The notes: generated from the sequence alone by a model not told the origin. A DNA stretch of 28,840 nt from an uncultured Prevotella sp. (GCA_900770845.1 CAAGLS010000094.1:1-28840), one strand, 5' to 3'. Shown: positions 7,470 to 15,503, counted from the stretch's first letter. Numbers and translations: made by a program.

Positions 7470-8006
7470 TCACTCCACCACCGTGTAGATGTCGCGGAGG
7501 TTGCGTCCCTGCTGGTCGTAGTCGAGACCGTAGCCCACGATGAAGTCGTTGGGAATCTCCATGGCGGCATACTCGATGTTGAGCGGCACCTGGAGCTTGC
7601 CGGGCTTGAGCAGCAGCGTGCAGATGTGGAGCGACTTGGGGTTGCGCGTGCCGAGGGTCTCAAGCATGCGCTTCATGGTGGCTCCCGTGTCAACGATGTC
7701 CTCCACGATGACCACGTCGCGGCCTTCCAGACTCTCGTTGATGCCTATCACTTCCTTGATTTTGCCCGTGGAGGTGGTGCCTTGGTAGGAGGCGAGCTTC
7801 ACAAACGAGATTTCGCAGGGAATGGTGAGGTAGCGCATCAGGTCGGCGGCGAAGATGAACGACCCGTTGAGCACGGCGAGCATCAGAGGATTCTTCCCGG
7901 CCATGTCGTGATTGATCCTCTCGGCCACAGCAGCCACGCGCTTTTGGATTTCGCTCTCAGGAATGAAGGTCTTGAAAGTTTTGTCCTTTATCTTAATTGT
8001 TTCCAT
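7470..8006 (-). CDS. hpt: Hypoxanthine phosphoribosyltransferase
   Basis: A 178-residue purine-salvage enzyme that joins hypoxanthine (and often guanine) to PRPP, forming IMP or GMP. The PRPP-binding signature VVIVEDIVDTGATM lies at 98-111 with Glu102-Asp103. The flexible-loop SYQGTTSTGKIK is at 73-84, and the base-binding region ends with FIVGYGLDYDQQGRNLRDI. Length is normal. It is the first gene of a six-gene minus-strand cluster and has its own consensus promoter 23 bases upstream. The dispersed repeat copy B lies just upstream of that promoter. Confidence 0.95.
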   Translation of the reverse strand: METIKIKDKTFKTFIPESEIQKRVAAVAERINHDMAGKNPLMLAVLNGSFIFAADLMRYLTIPCEISFVKLASYQGTTSTGKIKEVIGINESLEGRDVVIVEDIVDTGATMKRMLETLGTRNPKSLHICTLLLKPGKLQVPLNIEYAAMEIPNDFIVGYGLDYDQQGRNLRDIYTVVE

Positions 8007-8028
8007 CTGATAATAATGTATTATTGTG

Positions 8029-8060
8029 CAAAGTTAGTGCAATTCGGGCGAAGAACAAAA
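8029..8060 (-). promoter_or_regulatory. Promoter of the hpt cluster
   Basis: On the minus strand TTTTG (8060-8056) is followed after 19 bases by TAACTTTG (8036-8029), an exact match to the Bacteroidetes consensus. The leader to the hpt ATG would be about 15-20 bases and contains AATAATGTATTATT, a short palindrome. Confidence 0.85.
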
Positions 8061-8076
8061 TAAACGGCTTATTTTT

Positions 8077-8161
8077 TAAGGTCGATTCTAAAAATTAGGT
8101 CGCGGCCCAATCTGCAAGATATCGGGTCTCAAAACGTCAAGTTGAAGAGGGATTGTAGCGG
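8077..8161 (+). repeat. Dispersed repeat, copy B
   Basis: This matches the reverse complement of 87-171 over about 85 bases. It includes TAAGGTCG, TAGGTCGCGGC, TCTGCAAGATATCG, TCTCAAAACGTCAAG and TTGAAGAGGG. Its left edge sits 17 bases upstream of the hpt -33 element. The extra left arm that makes a hairpin of copy A is absent here. Confidence 0.85.
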
Positions 8162-8181
8162 TGTCGGGTTAAGCAACATTT

Positions 8182-8261
8182 GTGTCAGTTGTCACGATAG
8201 TACGTGGCAATTGTCACGATAGTACGTGGCAACTGACACGATAGTCTGTGACAATTGTCAC
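8182..8261. promoter_or_regulatory. Array of four operator-like palindromes, 22-bp period
   Basis: Four sites of the form GTGNCA-NN-TGNCAC are centred at 8188.5, 8210.5, 8232.5 and 8254.5, exactly 22 bases apart. They are separated by eight-base linkers GATAGTAC, GATAGTAC and GATAGTCT. The last site lies in a perfect 18-base palindrome, CTGTGACAATTGTCACAG (8246-8263), which fits the CRP/FNR-type pattern TGTGA-N6-TCACA. Two-helical-turn spacing puts all sites on one face of the DNA. The array lies between divergent promoters (8029-8060 and 8579-8610). A binding protein is inferred, not shown. Confidence 0.6.
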
Positions 8262-8343
8262 AGAACAAACATAGACGGTAACTCGTGCGTTAGCACAGGC
8301 TTGCAGGAAAGCTCCCGGAAAACAAGAAAGCCATTCCGCAGCC

Positions 8344-8397
8344 GCAGAGTGGCTGGGGATGGCTGATAAGGCAGAGTGGCTGGGGATGGCTGAAAAG
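8344..8397. repeat. 27-bp tandem duplication
   Basis: Two adjoining copies, 8344-8370 and 8371-8397, each beginning GCAGAGTGGCTGGGGATGGC, differ at one base near the end. This looks like a recent local duplication in non-coding DNA. No function is evident. Confidence 0.85.
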
Positions 8398-8578
8398 AAT
8401 GTCAGAAGCGGTGGTGTTGGCAACGTAGCCACATACTTCCTGGCCGTGCCTGTTAGGGAATGAGGCATATATGGAGAAAGCTATGTTTTGAGCCATCCCT
8501 GCGACACTCGACACCGGGCGGGGGGGAGCGCGGGCTTGGACACACGATGGGAGCATGATGAAATTGCGGGGGAGAGGA

Positions 8579-8610
8579 TTTGCGCGTTTGGCGGTTTTTT
8601 CCTAATTTTG
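8579..8610 (+). promoter_or_regulatory. Promoter of the membrane-kinase fusion gene
   Basis: TTTG (8579-8582) is followed after 20 bases by TAATTTTG (8603-8610), matching the Bacteroidetes consensus. The leader to the ATG at 8685 would be about 70 bases. Confidence 0.8.
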
Positions 8611-8684
8611 CACGGAAAATAAAACAAACCGACGCCCCAGCCCCAACCTCTCGGAGCCGCCGCGCGCCCAACAACCTGCAATCT

Positions 8685-10058
8685 ATGGAAAAAGCAAAAA
8701 GAAGCAAGAGGGAGTGGATGCGAAGATACGTGAGCTTCGTCTTCATCCTGTTTGTCATCGCCTTTGGAACCTCCCTGTCCATCAGGGCCAACTTGGGGTC
8801 GTCGCCCATTTCCGCTCCGCCTTACGTGCTGTCGCTCATCCCGGGTGTGCCGCTGACCATGGGCACCATCGTCATCTGCATGCACGTGCTGTTCATCATC
8901 GCCCAGATACTGCTGCTCCGGCGCGACTACGAGCTGCGCCAGCTTTCCCAAATCTTGGTGTCGTTCCTCTTTGGCTTCTACACCGACGTGACCATGTGGC
9001 TCACGGGCTTCCTGCAGGTGCCGGCCTCATTGCCCCACGCCGTGGGCTATCCGCTGCAGATGGCCGAGCTGCTCGTGGGCGGGGCGCTGCTGGCCTTCGG
9101 CATTGCCTGCGAGGTGCGCTGCGACTCGCTGATGCTGGCTGGCGAGGGGCTTCCCTTGGCCATCGCCAAGGCCACCCACAGGGACTTCGGCAAGGTGAAG
9201 ATATGCTCCGACACGATGCTCGTGGCCATAGCCGTGGCGCTGATGTTCCATTACTTCGGAGAATGGAACTGGAAGATGGTGGGCGTGGGCACCCTGGTGA
9301 GCATGTTCTACGTGGGCTTCATGGTCAGGCAGTTTGCCCCACACATAGCTTGGCTCGACACCATCTTCATCCCGGCTGAGGAGCGGCGGGAAGAAGCCGA
9401 GGAGGAGCACGAGGAAGAAGTGGAAGAAGAGGCTGTGCCCTTCGTCATCACCATCGCGCGGGAGTATGGCAGCGGCGGCATGGCTCTGGGAAAGATGCTG
9501 GCGGAGCGGCTTGGAGTGGGCTTCTACGACCATGCCATCATCGACAAGACGGCCGAGAGGCTGGGCTACTCCTCGGAGTTTGTGCGTGAGAACGAGCAGA
9601 ACATCAGCAACGCCAAACTGTGGGAGCTCATCTTCACCGACAAGAGCATCCCCATGTCGATGAATCCCTCGCACGACGACGCCATCTTCGTGGGCGAGAG
9701 CCGCATCATCCGCTCGCTGGCCGCGAGGAAGCCGTGCGTCATCATCGGGCGTTGCGCCAACTGGGTGCTGCGTGGCGACGCCAAGGCTTTCCGCGTGTTT
9801 GTGACATCCGACAGGGAGGATGCCGTGAGGAGGGTGATGGACTATGAGAACATTGACCCGGAAGCCGCAACCAAGCGCATCGAACAGGTGAACAAGGGGC
9901 GCAGCAACCACTACCTGCAGTATACGGGCCACCGATGGACCGATGCCCACGACTACGACTTGGTGGTGAACACCAGCAAGTTGGGACTCAGCCGCTCGGC
10001 CGACCTCATCGCCGCCTGCGTGCAAAACAACAACCATCCGACCCTACATCAACCTTGA
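8685..10058 (+). CDS. YczE-like membrane domain fused to a cytidylate-kinase-like domain
   Basis: A 457-residue two-part protein. The start at 8685 (MEKAKRSKREW) puts a basic segment before the first membrane helix and leaves a leader after the promoter; an in-frame start at 8580 would lie inside the promoter. Residues about 12-230 hold several hydrophobic helices resembling the YczE/DUF6198 family (GTSLSIRANLGSSPISAPPY, then FLFGFYTDV). A very acidic linker (EERREEAEEEHEEEVEEEA) follows at about 231-250. Residues about 252-445 resemble the cytidylate-kinase-like family: a P-loop-like EYGSGGMALGK at 260-270, LGVGFYDHAIIDK after it, and IIGRCANWVL further on. The frame is continuous with no internal stop, so this is a true fusion. 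The kinase substrate and membrane role are unknown; a cytoplasmic kinase tethered to a transporter-like domain is inference. The SNF2 gene follows 138 bases later. Confidence 0.8.
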   Translation: MEKAKRSKREWMRRYVSFVFILFVIAFGTSLSIRANLGSSPISAPPYVLSLIPGVPLTMGTIVICMHVLFIIAQILLLRRDYELRQLSQILVSFLFGFYTDVTMWLTGFLQVPASLPHAVGYPLQMAELLVGGALLAFGIACEVRCDSLMLAGEGLPLAIAKATHRDFGKVKICSDTMLVAIAVALMFHYFGEWNWKMVGVGTLVSMFYVGFMVRQFAPHIAWLDTIFIPAEERREEAEEEHEEEVEEEAVPFVITIAREYGSGGMALGKMLAERLGVGFYDHAIIDKTAERLGYSSEFVRENEQNISNAKLWELIFTDKSIPMSMNPSHDDAIFVGESRIIRSLAARKPCVIIGRCANWVLRGDAKAFRVFVTSDREDAVRRVMDYENIDPEAATKRIEQVNKGRSNHYLQYTGHRWTDAHDYDLVVNTSKLGLSRSADLIAACVQNNNHPTLHQP

Positions 10059-10196
10059 GCAGCCAAGAGGCGACTCGCTTCGCAGCCTTCCACTTCGATA
10101 CAGACGAGTAATGGCGCATGATAGGGAACGGGGGGAGGGGCTGGAATCACTCCAAACGCAATCCGTCTTTATATAAAATTGTATCAATAAGAAAAA

Positions 10197-13100
10197 ATGG
10201 CCAAGGATTTTGGAAACACATGGTGGGGGAGCGAATGGCTCCGCTCGCTGACCAACATCGACTACGAGAACCGCATCCCCCGCGGCGCGCGCTATGCCCG
10301 CAACGGGGCAGTGAGGGAAATCACCATCAACGGCAACTTGATAGAAGCCAAGGTGCAGGGAACGAGGCCGAGGCCATACTCCGTCTCCTTGCGCGTGGGC
10401 AAGTTCTCTCCCAAGGAGACCTCAGCCCTTGTCGACGGAATCCTCGCCCATCCTGCCATTGTGGCCGAACTGCTCAACCACAAGCTGTCGCCGGCCATCA
10501 ACGACATAGCCAAAGAGCATAACCTCAGGGTGTTCCCCACCTCATGGCGCGACCTCGACATGAACTGCTCCTGCCCCGACTGGGCGGTGCCGTGCAAGCA
10601 TATCGCAGCCGTGATATACATGGTTGGGCAGGAGATAGACAACAATCCGTTCCTCGTCTTCGAGATTCATGGCGTAGACCTGCTTGGCGAGCTGAAGAAG
10701 CGCGGCATTTCCATCAACGCCGACAAAATGGCGGGAGTGGCCCAATGGCGCGAGGCTTTCGGCCTTGTCGCCCTTGAGGACAAAGGCGGGGTTCGGCATC
10801 CGCAGGAGTTGCCCCACTTCGACTTCAGCAAGATAGCGGACCTCGGCGATGCCATCCTGCGCCTGTTGCCAGCCTCTCCGGCATTCTTTCGCGATCGCGA
10901 CTTCAAGGCGCTGTATGAGGACAACATCAAGCGCATGGCAAAGGCGGCCACAAGGATCCTTGACGGCAAGAAATATGCGCACGATGTCTTGGGAACGACC
11001 CATGCAAGCCTGCCGAAGAGGGATGTGGACGACATCCGCCTCACCATCGGCAAAAAACGTATGGCTGCGGTGAGTTTCTCCAACCACAAGTCCAAATACA
11101 GTCTCGAAGACCTGATGGACTATCTCTCGGCGCTGCCCAGCGCGAAAGTCTATGAGAGCAGCAACACGGTCTTCGCCCTTTGGAGCTGTCTTCTCCTGGC
11201 CCTTCGGCTTGCGTCCAAGGGCAATGTAGTGCCCACAATAGGCCAGCGCGCCGACGGCTGCGTGAGGATGGCCTGGACACCATTCATGGGCGACAGGCAA
11301 ACGGCCGACATTCTGCGCCAGGCCGACGCCTTCTTCCCCAACGGCAGCATAGTGGTTGAGGACGACGGCAAGACGCGCCTCGCCCCTTCAAGTCCTGCCT
11401 GGTTTGTCACCTCGTGCTTCCTTGGCACCCTTGCCCTCCATACCCAAAAGCCGCTGGCATGGCGCGACAAGGTCTACGGCCTGTTCTATGATGGCGAGTG
11501 GTGCGAGTTCAAGGATGTTGGCGAGAGGAATGTTCCGGGAGCCATCAAGAGCTGGACCGACCACCTGTCGACGCCCCAACTGCGCTATCTGTCCACCATC
11601 ATGGTGCGCGACGAGAGCGACGACGGCAGCGAGTTCCTGCTTGAGATGAGCGTGACGGATTCGGAAGACAGGCAACAGGCCGAGGTTGCCCTGCACGACC
11701 TGTTCACGGACGACAGCTACAGGCTGACCCGCTACAACGCGCTTCGAGACGTGTCGCTCCTCTCTTCCCTCATCCCCGACATCGACTCGTATCTTGCCTC
11801 TGAGGCGCAGAGGCCGATGGCAATGGACAACAGGGCGTTCTCCGAGTTTCTGGCCAATGTGGCTCCCACCATGCGGCTGCTCCACATCCGACTGCTCCTG
11901 CCCAAGTCGCTGCAGCATCTGCTCCGGCCCAAGCCCTCGGTGTCGCTGTCGGCCAAGCCCAACGACGGCAAGTCGTTCCTCCGCCTCGACCAGCTGCTGC
12001 AGTTCGACTGGAAGGTGGCCATTGGCGACGAGCTGGTGTCGCCCGAGGAATTCAGCCGGCTTCTTGGACGCGCCGAAGGCCTCATTCGTTTCAAGCAACA
12101 ATACATCTATGTCACCGCCGACGACTTGCAGCGCATCGAGAAGACCCTTGCCTCACGCAACGAGATGACACCCGCCCAGATGCTCCAGACCGCTCTGTCG
12201 GGCGAGTACAAGTCGGCCAAAATCAATCTCTCGCCCGAGGTGAGACAACTCATCAAGGAATGGACAACACTGAGGGAAATCGACGTGCCGCAGGAAATCC
12301 ATGCCACACTGCGCCCCTATCAGAAGCGCGGCTATGAGTGGATGTATCAAAACATGCGGCTCGGCTTCGGCAGCATCCTTGCCGACGACATGGGACTGGG
12401 CAAGACGCTGCAGGTGATAACGCTCTTGCAAAAGCTTAAAGACGACGGACTGCTTGCCAAGCAACGGGCCATCGTCGTTGCGCCTACCGGTCTGCTCGCC
12501 AACTGGGAGGCGGAGCTCCAAAGGTTCGCGCCCTCGCTGAGGACAAGGGTCTACCACGGTACAAACCGCAGCCTCAAGGGATTCGACGCCGACATCCTGT
12601 TGACCTCATACGGCCTCGTACGTTCCGACATCGACATGCTCAAGAAGCAGAAATGGGCCATCGTGGTCATCGACGAGGCGCAGAACATCAAGAACCACGA
12701 CACGGCGCAGAGCAAGGCCGTGCGCTCGCTCAAGGCCGATGTCCACATCGCCATGAGCGGCACGCCCGTGGAGAACCGACTCTCAGAATACTGGAGCATC
12801 ATGGACTTCGCCAACAAGGGCTACCTTGGCTCCATCAAATCGTTCGGCGACGACTATGCGCGCCCCATCCAGCAGGAGGGCGACAGAGAATGTGCGGAGC
12901 GTTTCCGCCGCATCACCACGCCAATGATGATGCGACGACTGAAGACCGACAAGAACATCATCAGCGACCTGCCCGAGAAGATGGAGCAGGACGAGATGGC
13001 CTTGCTCACACCGCAGCAGGCCGCCATCTACAAGCAGGTGCTCACAGAGAGCATGAAGGCAATCGAGGGCATGGACGAGGACGACAGCAAGCAGCTCTTC

Positions 13101-13715
13101 AAGCGTCAGGGACTCATCCTGCAGATGATGCTCGCCTTGAAACAAATCTGCAACCACCCCGCCCAATACCTCAAGAATGGCGCCACCGACCCCTCGCTCT
13201 CAGGAAAGGCGGAAATGCTGCTCGACCTTGTGTCGTCCATCAGCGACGCAGGGGAGAAGGCCATCATCTTCACACAGTTCAAGGAAATGGGCGACCTGCT
13301 TGTGAAGTTCATCACTGACGCCACAGGGGCCGAGCCGATGTTCCTCCACGGTGGCTGCTCCATCAAGCAGCGCAAGGACATGGTGGAACGCTTCCAGAAC
13401 GGGCGCGCCGACAAGTTCTTCATCCTATCGCTCAAGGCCGCGGGCACTGGCCTCAACCTCACCGCCGCCACACATGTCATCCACTACGACTTGTGGTGGA
13501 ACCCTGCCGTGGAGGCCCAGGCCACCGACCGTGCCTACCGCATAGGCCAGCACCAGAACGTGATGGTACACCGCTTCATCACCAAGAACACCTTCGAGGA
13601 GCGCATCAATGATATGATCAACTCCAAGCGAGAGCTTGCCGACCTGACCGTTTCCTCAGGAGAGGGCTGGATTGGCAAGCTCAGCAACAAGGAGCTGCGC
13701 GAGATATTCGAATGA
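10197..13715 (+). CDS. SWIM zinc-finger SNF2-family helicase
   Basis: A 1172-residue ATP-dependent DNA translocase of the bacterial SNF2 type. A SWIM zinc finger near the N-terminus has Cys124-x-Cys126, Cys133-x-His135 (CSCPDWAVPCKH). The middle, about 170-680, has no motif I recognise and matches the variable region usual in these proteins. The helicase core has motif I DDMGLGKT ending at about 737 (Lys736), DEAQ at 826-829, SGTPVEN at about 854-860 and motif VI QATDRAYRIGQ at 1108-1118. It probably remodels DNA-bound proteins in repair or transcription; the substrate is unknown. The leader is AT-rich, with only a weak -7 candidate (TAAAATTG, 10174-10181), so cotranscription with the fusion gene is possible. 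I see no restriction or other defence partner beside it. Confidence 0.92.
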   Translation: MAKDFGNTWWGSEWLRSLTNIDYENRIPRGARYARNGAVREITINGNLIEAKVQGTRPRPYSVSLRVGKFSPKETSALVDGILAHPAIVAELLNHKLSPAINDIAKEHNLRVFPTSWRDLDMNCSCPDWAVPCKHIAAVIYMVGQEIDNNPFLVFEIHGVDLLGELKKRGISINADKMAGVAQWREAFGLVALEDKGGVRHPQELPHFDFSKIADLGDAILRLLPASPAFFRDRDFKALYEDNIKRMAKAATRILDGKKYAHDVLGTTHASLPKRDVDDIRLTIGKKRMAAVSFSNHKSKYSLEDLMDYLSALPSAKVYESSNTVFALWSCLLLALRLASKGNVVPTIGQRADGCVRMAWTPFMGDRQTADILRQADAFFPNGSIVVEDDGKTRLAPSSPAWFVTSCFLGTLALHTQKPLAWRDKVYGLFYDGEWCEFKDVGERNVPGAIKSWTDHLSTPQLRYLSTIMVRDESDDGSEFLLEMSVTDSEDRQQAEVALHDLFTDDSYRLTRYNALRDVSLLSSLIPDIDSYLASEAQRPMAMDNRAFSEFLANVAPTMRLLHIRLLLPKSLQHLLRPKPSVSLSAKPNDGKSFLRLDQLLQFDWKVAIGDELVSPEEFSRLLGRAEGLIRFKQQYIYVTADDLQRIEKTLASRNEMTPAQMLQTALSGEYKSAKINLSPEVRQLIKEWTTLREIDVPQEIHATLRPYQKRGYEWMYQNMRLGFGSILADDMGLGKTLQVITLLQKLKDDGLLAKQRAIVVAPTGLLANWEAELQRFAPSLRTRVYHGTNRSLKGFDADILLTSYGLVRSDIDMLKKQKWAIVVIDEAQNIKNHDTAQSKAVRSLKADVHIAMSGTPVENRLSEYWSIMDFANKGYLGSIKSFGDDYARPIQQEGDRECAERFRRITTPMMMRRLKTDKNIISDLPEKMEQDEMALLTPQQAAIYKQVLTESMKAIEGMDEDDSKQLFKRQGLILQMMLALKQICNHPAQYLKNGATDPSLSGKAEMLLDLVSSISDAGEKAIIFTQFKEMGDLLVKFITDATGAEPMFLHGGCSIKQRKDMVERFQNGRADKFFILSLKAAGTGLNLTAATHVIHYDLWWNPAVEAQATDRAYRIGQHQNVMVHRFITKNTFEERINDMINSKRELADLTVSSGEGWIGKLSNKELREIFE

Positions 13716-13722
13716 GCTATCC

Positions 13723-13875
13723 ATGACCGACAAGAGACCACACCTCATCCCTGGCATAGGTTGGCGCTACGCCACAGAGCACTCCATGCTCCGGCGTCTC
13801 GACGGTCACGACTACAAAGGCCGTATGCGCACGAGTCCCCGTTCAGCCATGCCCCAATTGTCTTATGCGGTATGA
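13723..13875 (+). pseudogene. Possible N-terminal scrap of a REP-associated (Y1) transposase
   Basis: A 50-codon open frame begins seven bases after the helicase stop. It opens MTDKRPHLIPGIGWRYATEH and continues SMLRRLDGHDYKGR. The RRL-x3-DY-x-GR pattern resembles the start of Bacteroidetes REP-associated tyrosine transposases, where a DY motif precedes the first strand of the Y1 fold. From about residue 35 the similarity stops and the frame ends, so neither the HUH motif nor the catalytic tyrosine is present. If the relation holds, this is a truncated remnant; otherwise it is a chance frame or a small unknown protein. Confidence 0.3.
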
Positions 13876-13943
13876 CCACATCCTTGATGAAGACTGCATA
13901 GAAACAGGAAATCAAACTCTTTGCAGAAATATTTGCAGTCTTG

Positions 13944-13975
13944 TTGTCTTATTTGCGGCATATTTTGTATTTTTG
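13944..13975 (+). promoter_or_regulatory. nnr promoter, apparently leaderless
   Basis: TTG (13944-13946) is followed after 21 bases by TATTTTTG (13968-13975). The -7 box ends only four bases before the nnr ATG at 13980, so transcription should start at or next to the start codon. All other promoters in this window leave about 15 bases or more. Confidence 0.65.
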
Positions 13976-13979
13976 CATT

Positions 13980-15497
13980 ATGAAGATTTTTACGAGTACA
14001 CAAATTCACGAATTGGATAGCTACACCATCGAGCACGAGCCCATACAGAGCATCGACCTCATGGAGCGCGCGGCAAAGGTCATGGCCCACGTCATCACGG
14101 AGCGATGGAACAGCCAGACACCCGTGGCAGTCTTCGCCGGACCCGGCAACAACGGAGGCGACGCACTGGCCGTGGCAAGGCTCTTGGGCAAGGCCGACTA
14201 CACCGTAGACGTGTACCTGTTCAATATACACAACAAACTCTCCGACAACTGCGAGATCAACAAGAAACGGCTCTTGGAAGCCAACTGCCTGCACCAGTTC
14301 ACCGAGGTGACCGTCAACTTCGACCTGCCCGAGCTGACAGCACGCACGCTCGTGGTGGACGGACTCTTCGGCTCGGGACTCAACAAGCCGTTGGCCGGAG
14401 GCTTCGCCTCGCTGGTGAAATACATCAACCAAAGCCCCTCAAAGGTGGTGAGCCTCGACATACCCTCGGGACTGATGACGGAAGACAACACCAACAACAT
14501 CTGGACCAACATCGTGCAGGCCGACCTGACACTGACCCTGCAACAGCGGAAGCTCGCCATGATGCTTGCCGACTGCCAGCCCTTCTTGGGCGAGGTGCGC
14601 GTGCTCGACATCAGACTTTCGCAAGACTACATCGACTCCACCGACACGCAGTTCGCCACCACCGAGGAGAACGACATGCGACGGATGCTGCGCCCACGCA
14701 GCGACTTCGCCCACAAGGGCATGATGGGCTATGCACTCATCGTGGCCGGGCAATACGGCATGGCGGGAGCAGCCGTGCTGGCCACCAAGGCATGCCTGAG
14801 GAGCGGCGTGGGAAAGGTGGCCGTGGCCACTCCCCAACTCAACAACGTCATCATGCAGACCTGCGTGCCCGAGGCGGTGATGATGCTCGACGCGGAGGAC
14901 GCCTACTTCTCGGAGGCCATCGACACCGACGAGTTCGACGCCATGGCCATCGGCCCTGGACTGGGAATCAGGGAACAGACTTCCATAGCCCTCATATCAC
15001 AGCTGAGAAGAGCCTCATGCCCCATCGTGGCCGACGCCGACGCCATCAACATCATTGCCAACCACAGGGCCTGGACACAACAGCTGCCCCAAGGCATCAT
15101 CCTCACCCCCCACCCCAAGGAGTTTGACCGACTGGCCGGCGCGACACCCAACAGCGACTTCGACCGCCTGGCTAGGGCCATCGACATGGCCGAGAGGCTG
15201 CAAGGATACATCATCCTCAAAGGCCACTACAGCGCGCTCTGCTGTCCCGACCGACACGTCGTCTTCAACACGACGGGCAACAGCGGAATGGCAACAGCCG
15301 GAGCCGGCGACGTGCTGACAGGAATCATCACCGGACTGCTCGCACGTGGCTACAACCGCAAGGAGGCCTGCCTCTTGGGCATGTACCTCCACGGACTGGC
15401 GGGCGACATCGCAGCCAAGACGGTGGGCAAGGAGAGCCTCATCGCCAGCGACATCGTGCGCTGCCTGCCCATGGCTTTTCAACGACTAAAAGAATAA
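13980..15497 (+). CDS. nnr: Bifunctional NAD(P)H-hydrate epimerase/dehydratase
   Basis: A 505-residue repair enzyme for hydrated NADH and NADPH. The N-terminal epimerase domain (about 1-215, YjeF_N type) has FAGPGNNGGDALAVARLL with the core GPGNNGGD at 54-61, and it interconverts R and S hydrates. The C-terminal ribokinase-like domain (about 225-505) is the ADP-dependent S-NAD(P)H-hydrate dehydratase, with HPKE at 378-381 and NSGMATAGAGD at 434-444; Asp444 is the expected catalytic residue. The start MKIFTSTQIHELD is the normal family start. Upstream in-frame codons fall inside the promoter. The DUF4831 gene follows after six bases and is probably cotranscribed. Confidence 0.95.
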   Translation: MKIFTSTQIHELDSYTIEHEPIQSIDLMERAAKVMAHVITERWNSQTPVAVFAGPGNNGGDALAVARLLGKADYTVDVYLFNIHNKLSDNCEINKKRLLEANCLHQFTEVTVNFDLPELTARTLVVDGLFGSGLNKPLAGGFASLVKYINQSPSKVVSLDIPSGLMTEDNTNNIWTNIVQADLTLTLQQRKLAMMLADCQPFLGEVRVLDIRLSQDYIDSTDTQFATTEENDMRRMLRPRSDFAHKGMMGYALIVAGQYGMAGAAVLATKACLRSGVGKVAVATPQLNNVIMQTCVPEAVMMLDAEDAYFSEAIDTDEFDAMAIGPGLGIREQTSIALISQLRRASCPIVADADAINIIANHRAWTQQLPQGIILTPHPKEFDRLAGATPNSDFDRLARAIDMAERLQGYIILKGHYSALCCPDRHVVFNTTGNSGMATAGAGDVLTGIITGLLARGYNRKEACLLGMYLHGLAGDIAAKTVGKESLIASDIVRCLPMAFQRLKE

Positions 15498-15503
15498 CCC
15501 AAT

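Larger units (their letters stand above)
8061..8578. other. Divergent control region without a gene
   Basis: No credible gene lies between the hpt promoter and the promoter of the kinase fusion. Open frames here run through repeats and lack coding bias. The stretch contains repeat copy B (8077-8161), four palindromes at exact 22-base spacing (8182-8261) and a 27-base tandem duplication (8344-8397). Nothing is recognised between 8398 and 8578. Confidence 0.7.

Noticed and set aside
87..8161. An 8-kb transposon bounded by the inverted repeat copies
   Set aside because: Everything between the copies is core housekeeping genes, with no transposase and no sign of target duplication.
8182..8263. 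CRISPR array
   Set aside because: Units are 22 bases with eight-base, nearly identical linkers; there are no unique spacers and no cas genes.
8214..8468. Minus-strand open frame of 84 codons
   Set aside because: It is translated through the palindrome array and the 27-base duplication and has no coding bias.
8685..10058. Two adjacent genes misread as one
   Set aside because: The frame is continuous through the linker, with no stop, and coding bias is even across the junction.
10197..13715. Defence-island helicase
   Set aside because: SNF2 proteins occur in some defence systems, but no nuclease, methylase or other defence partner adjoins it.
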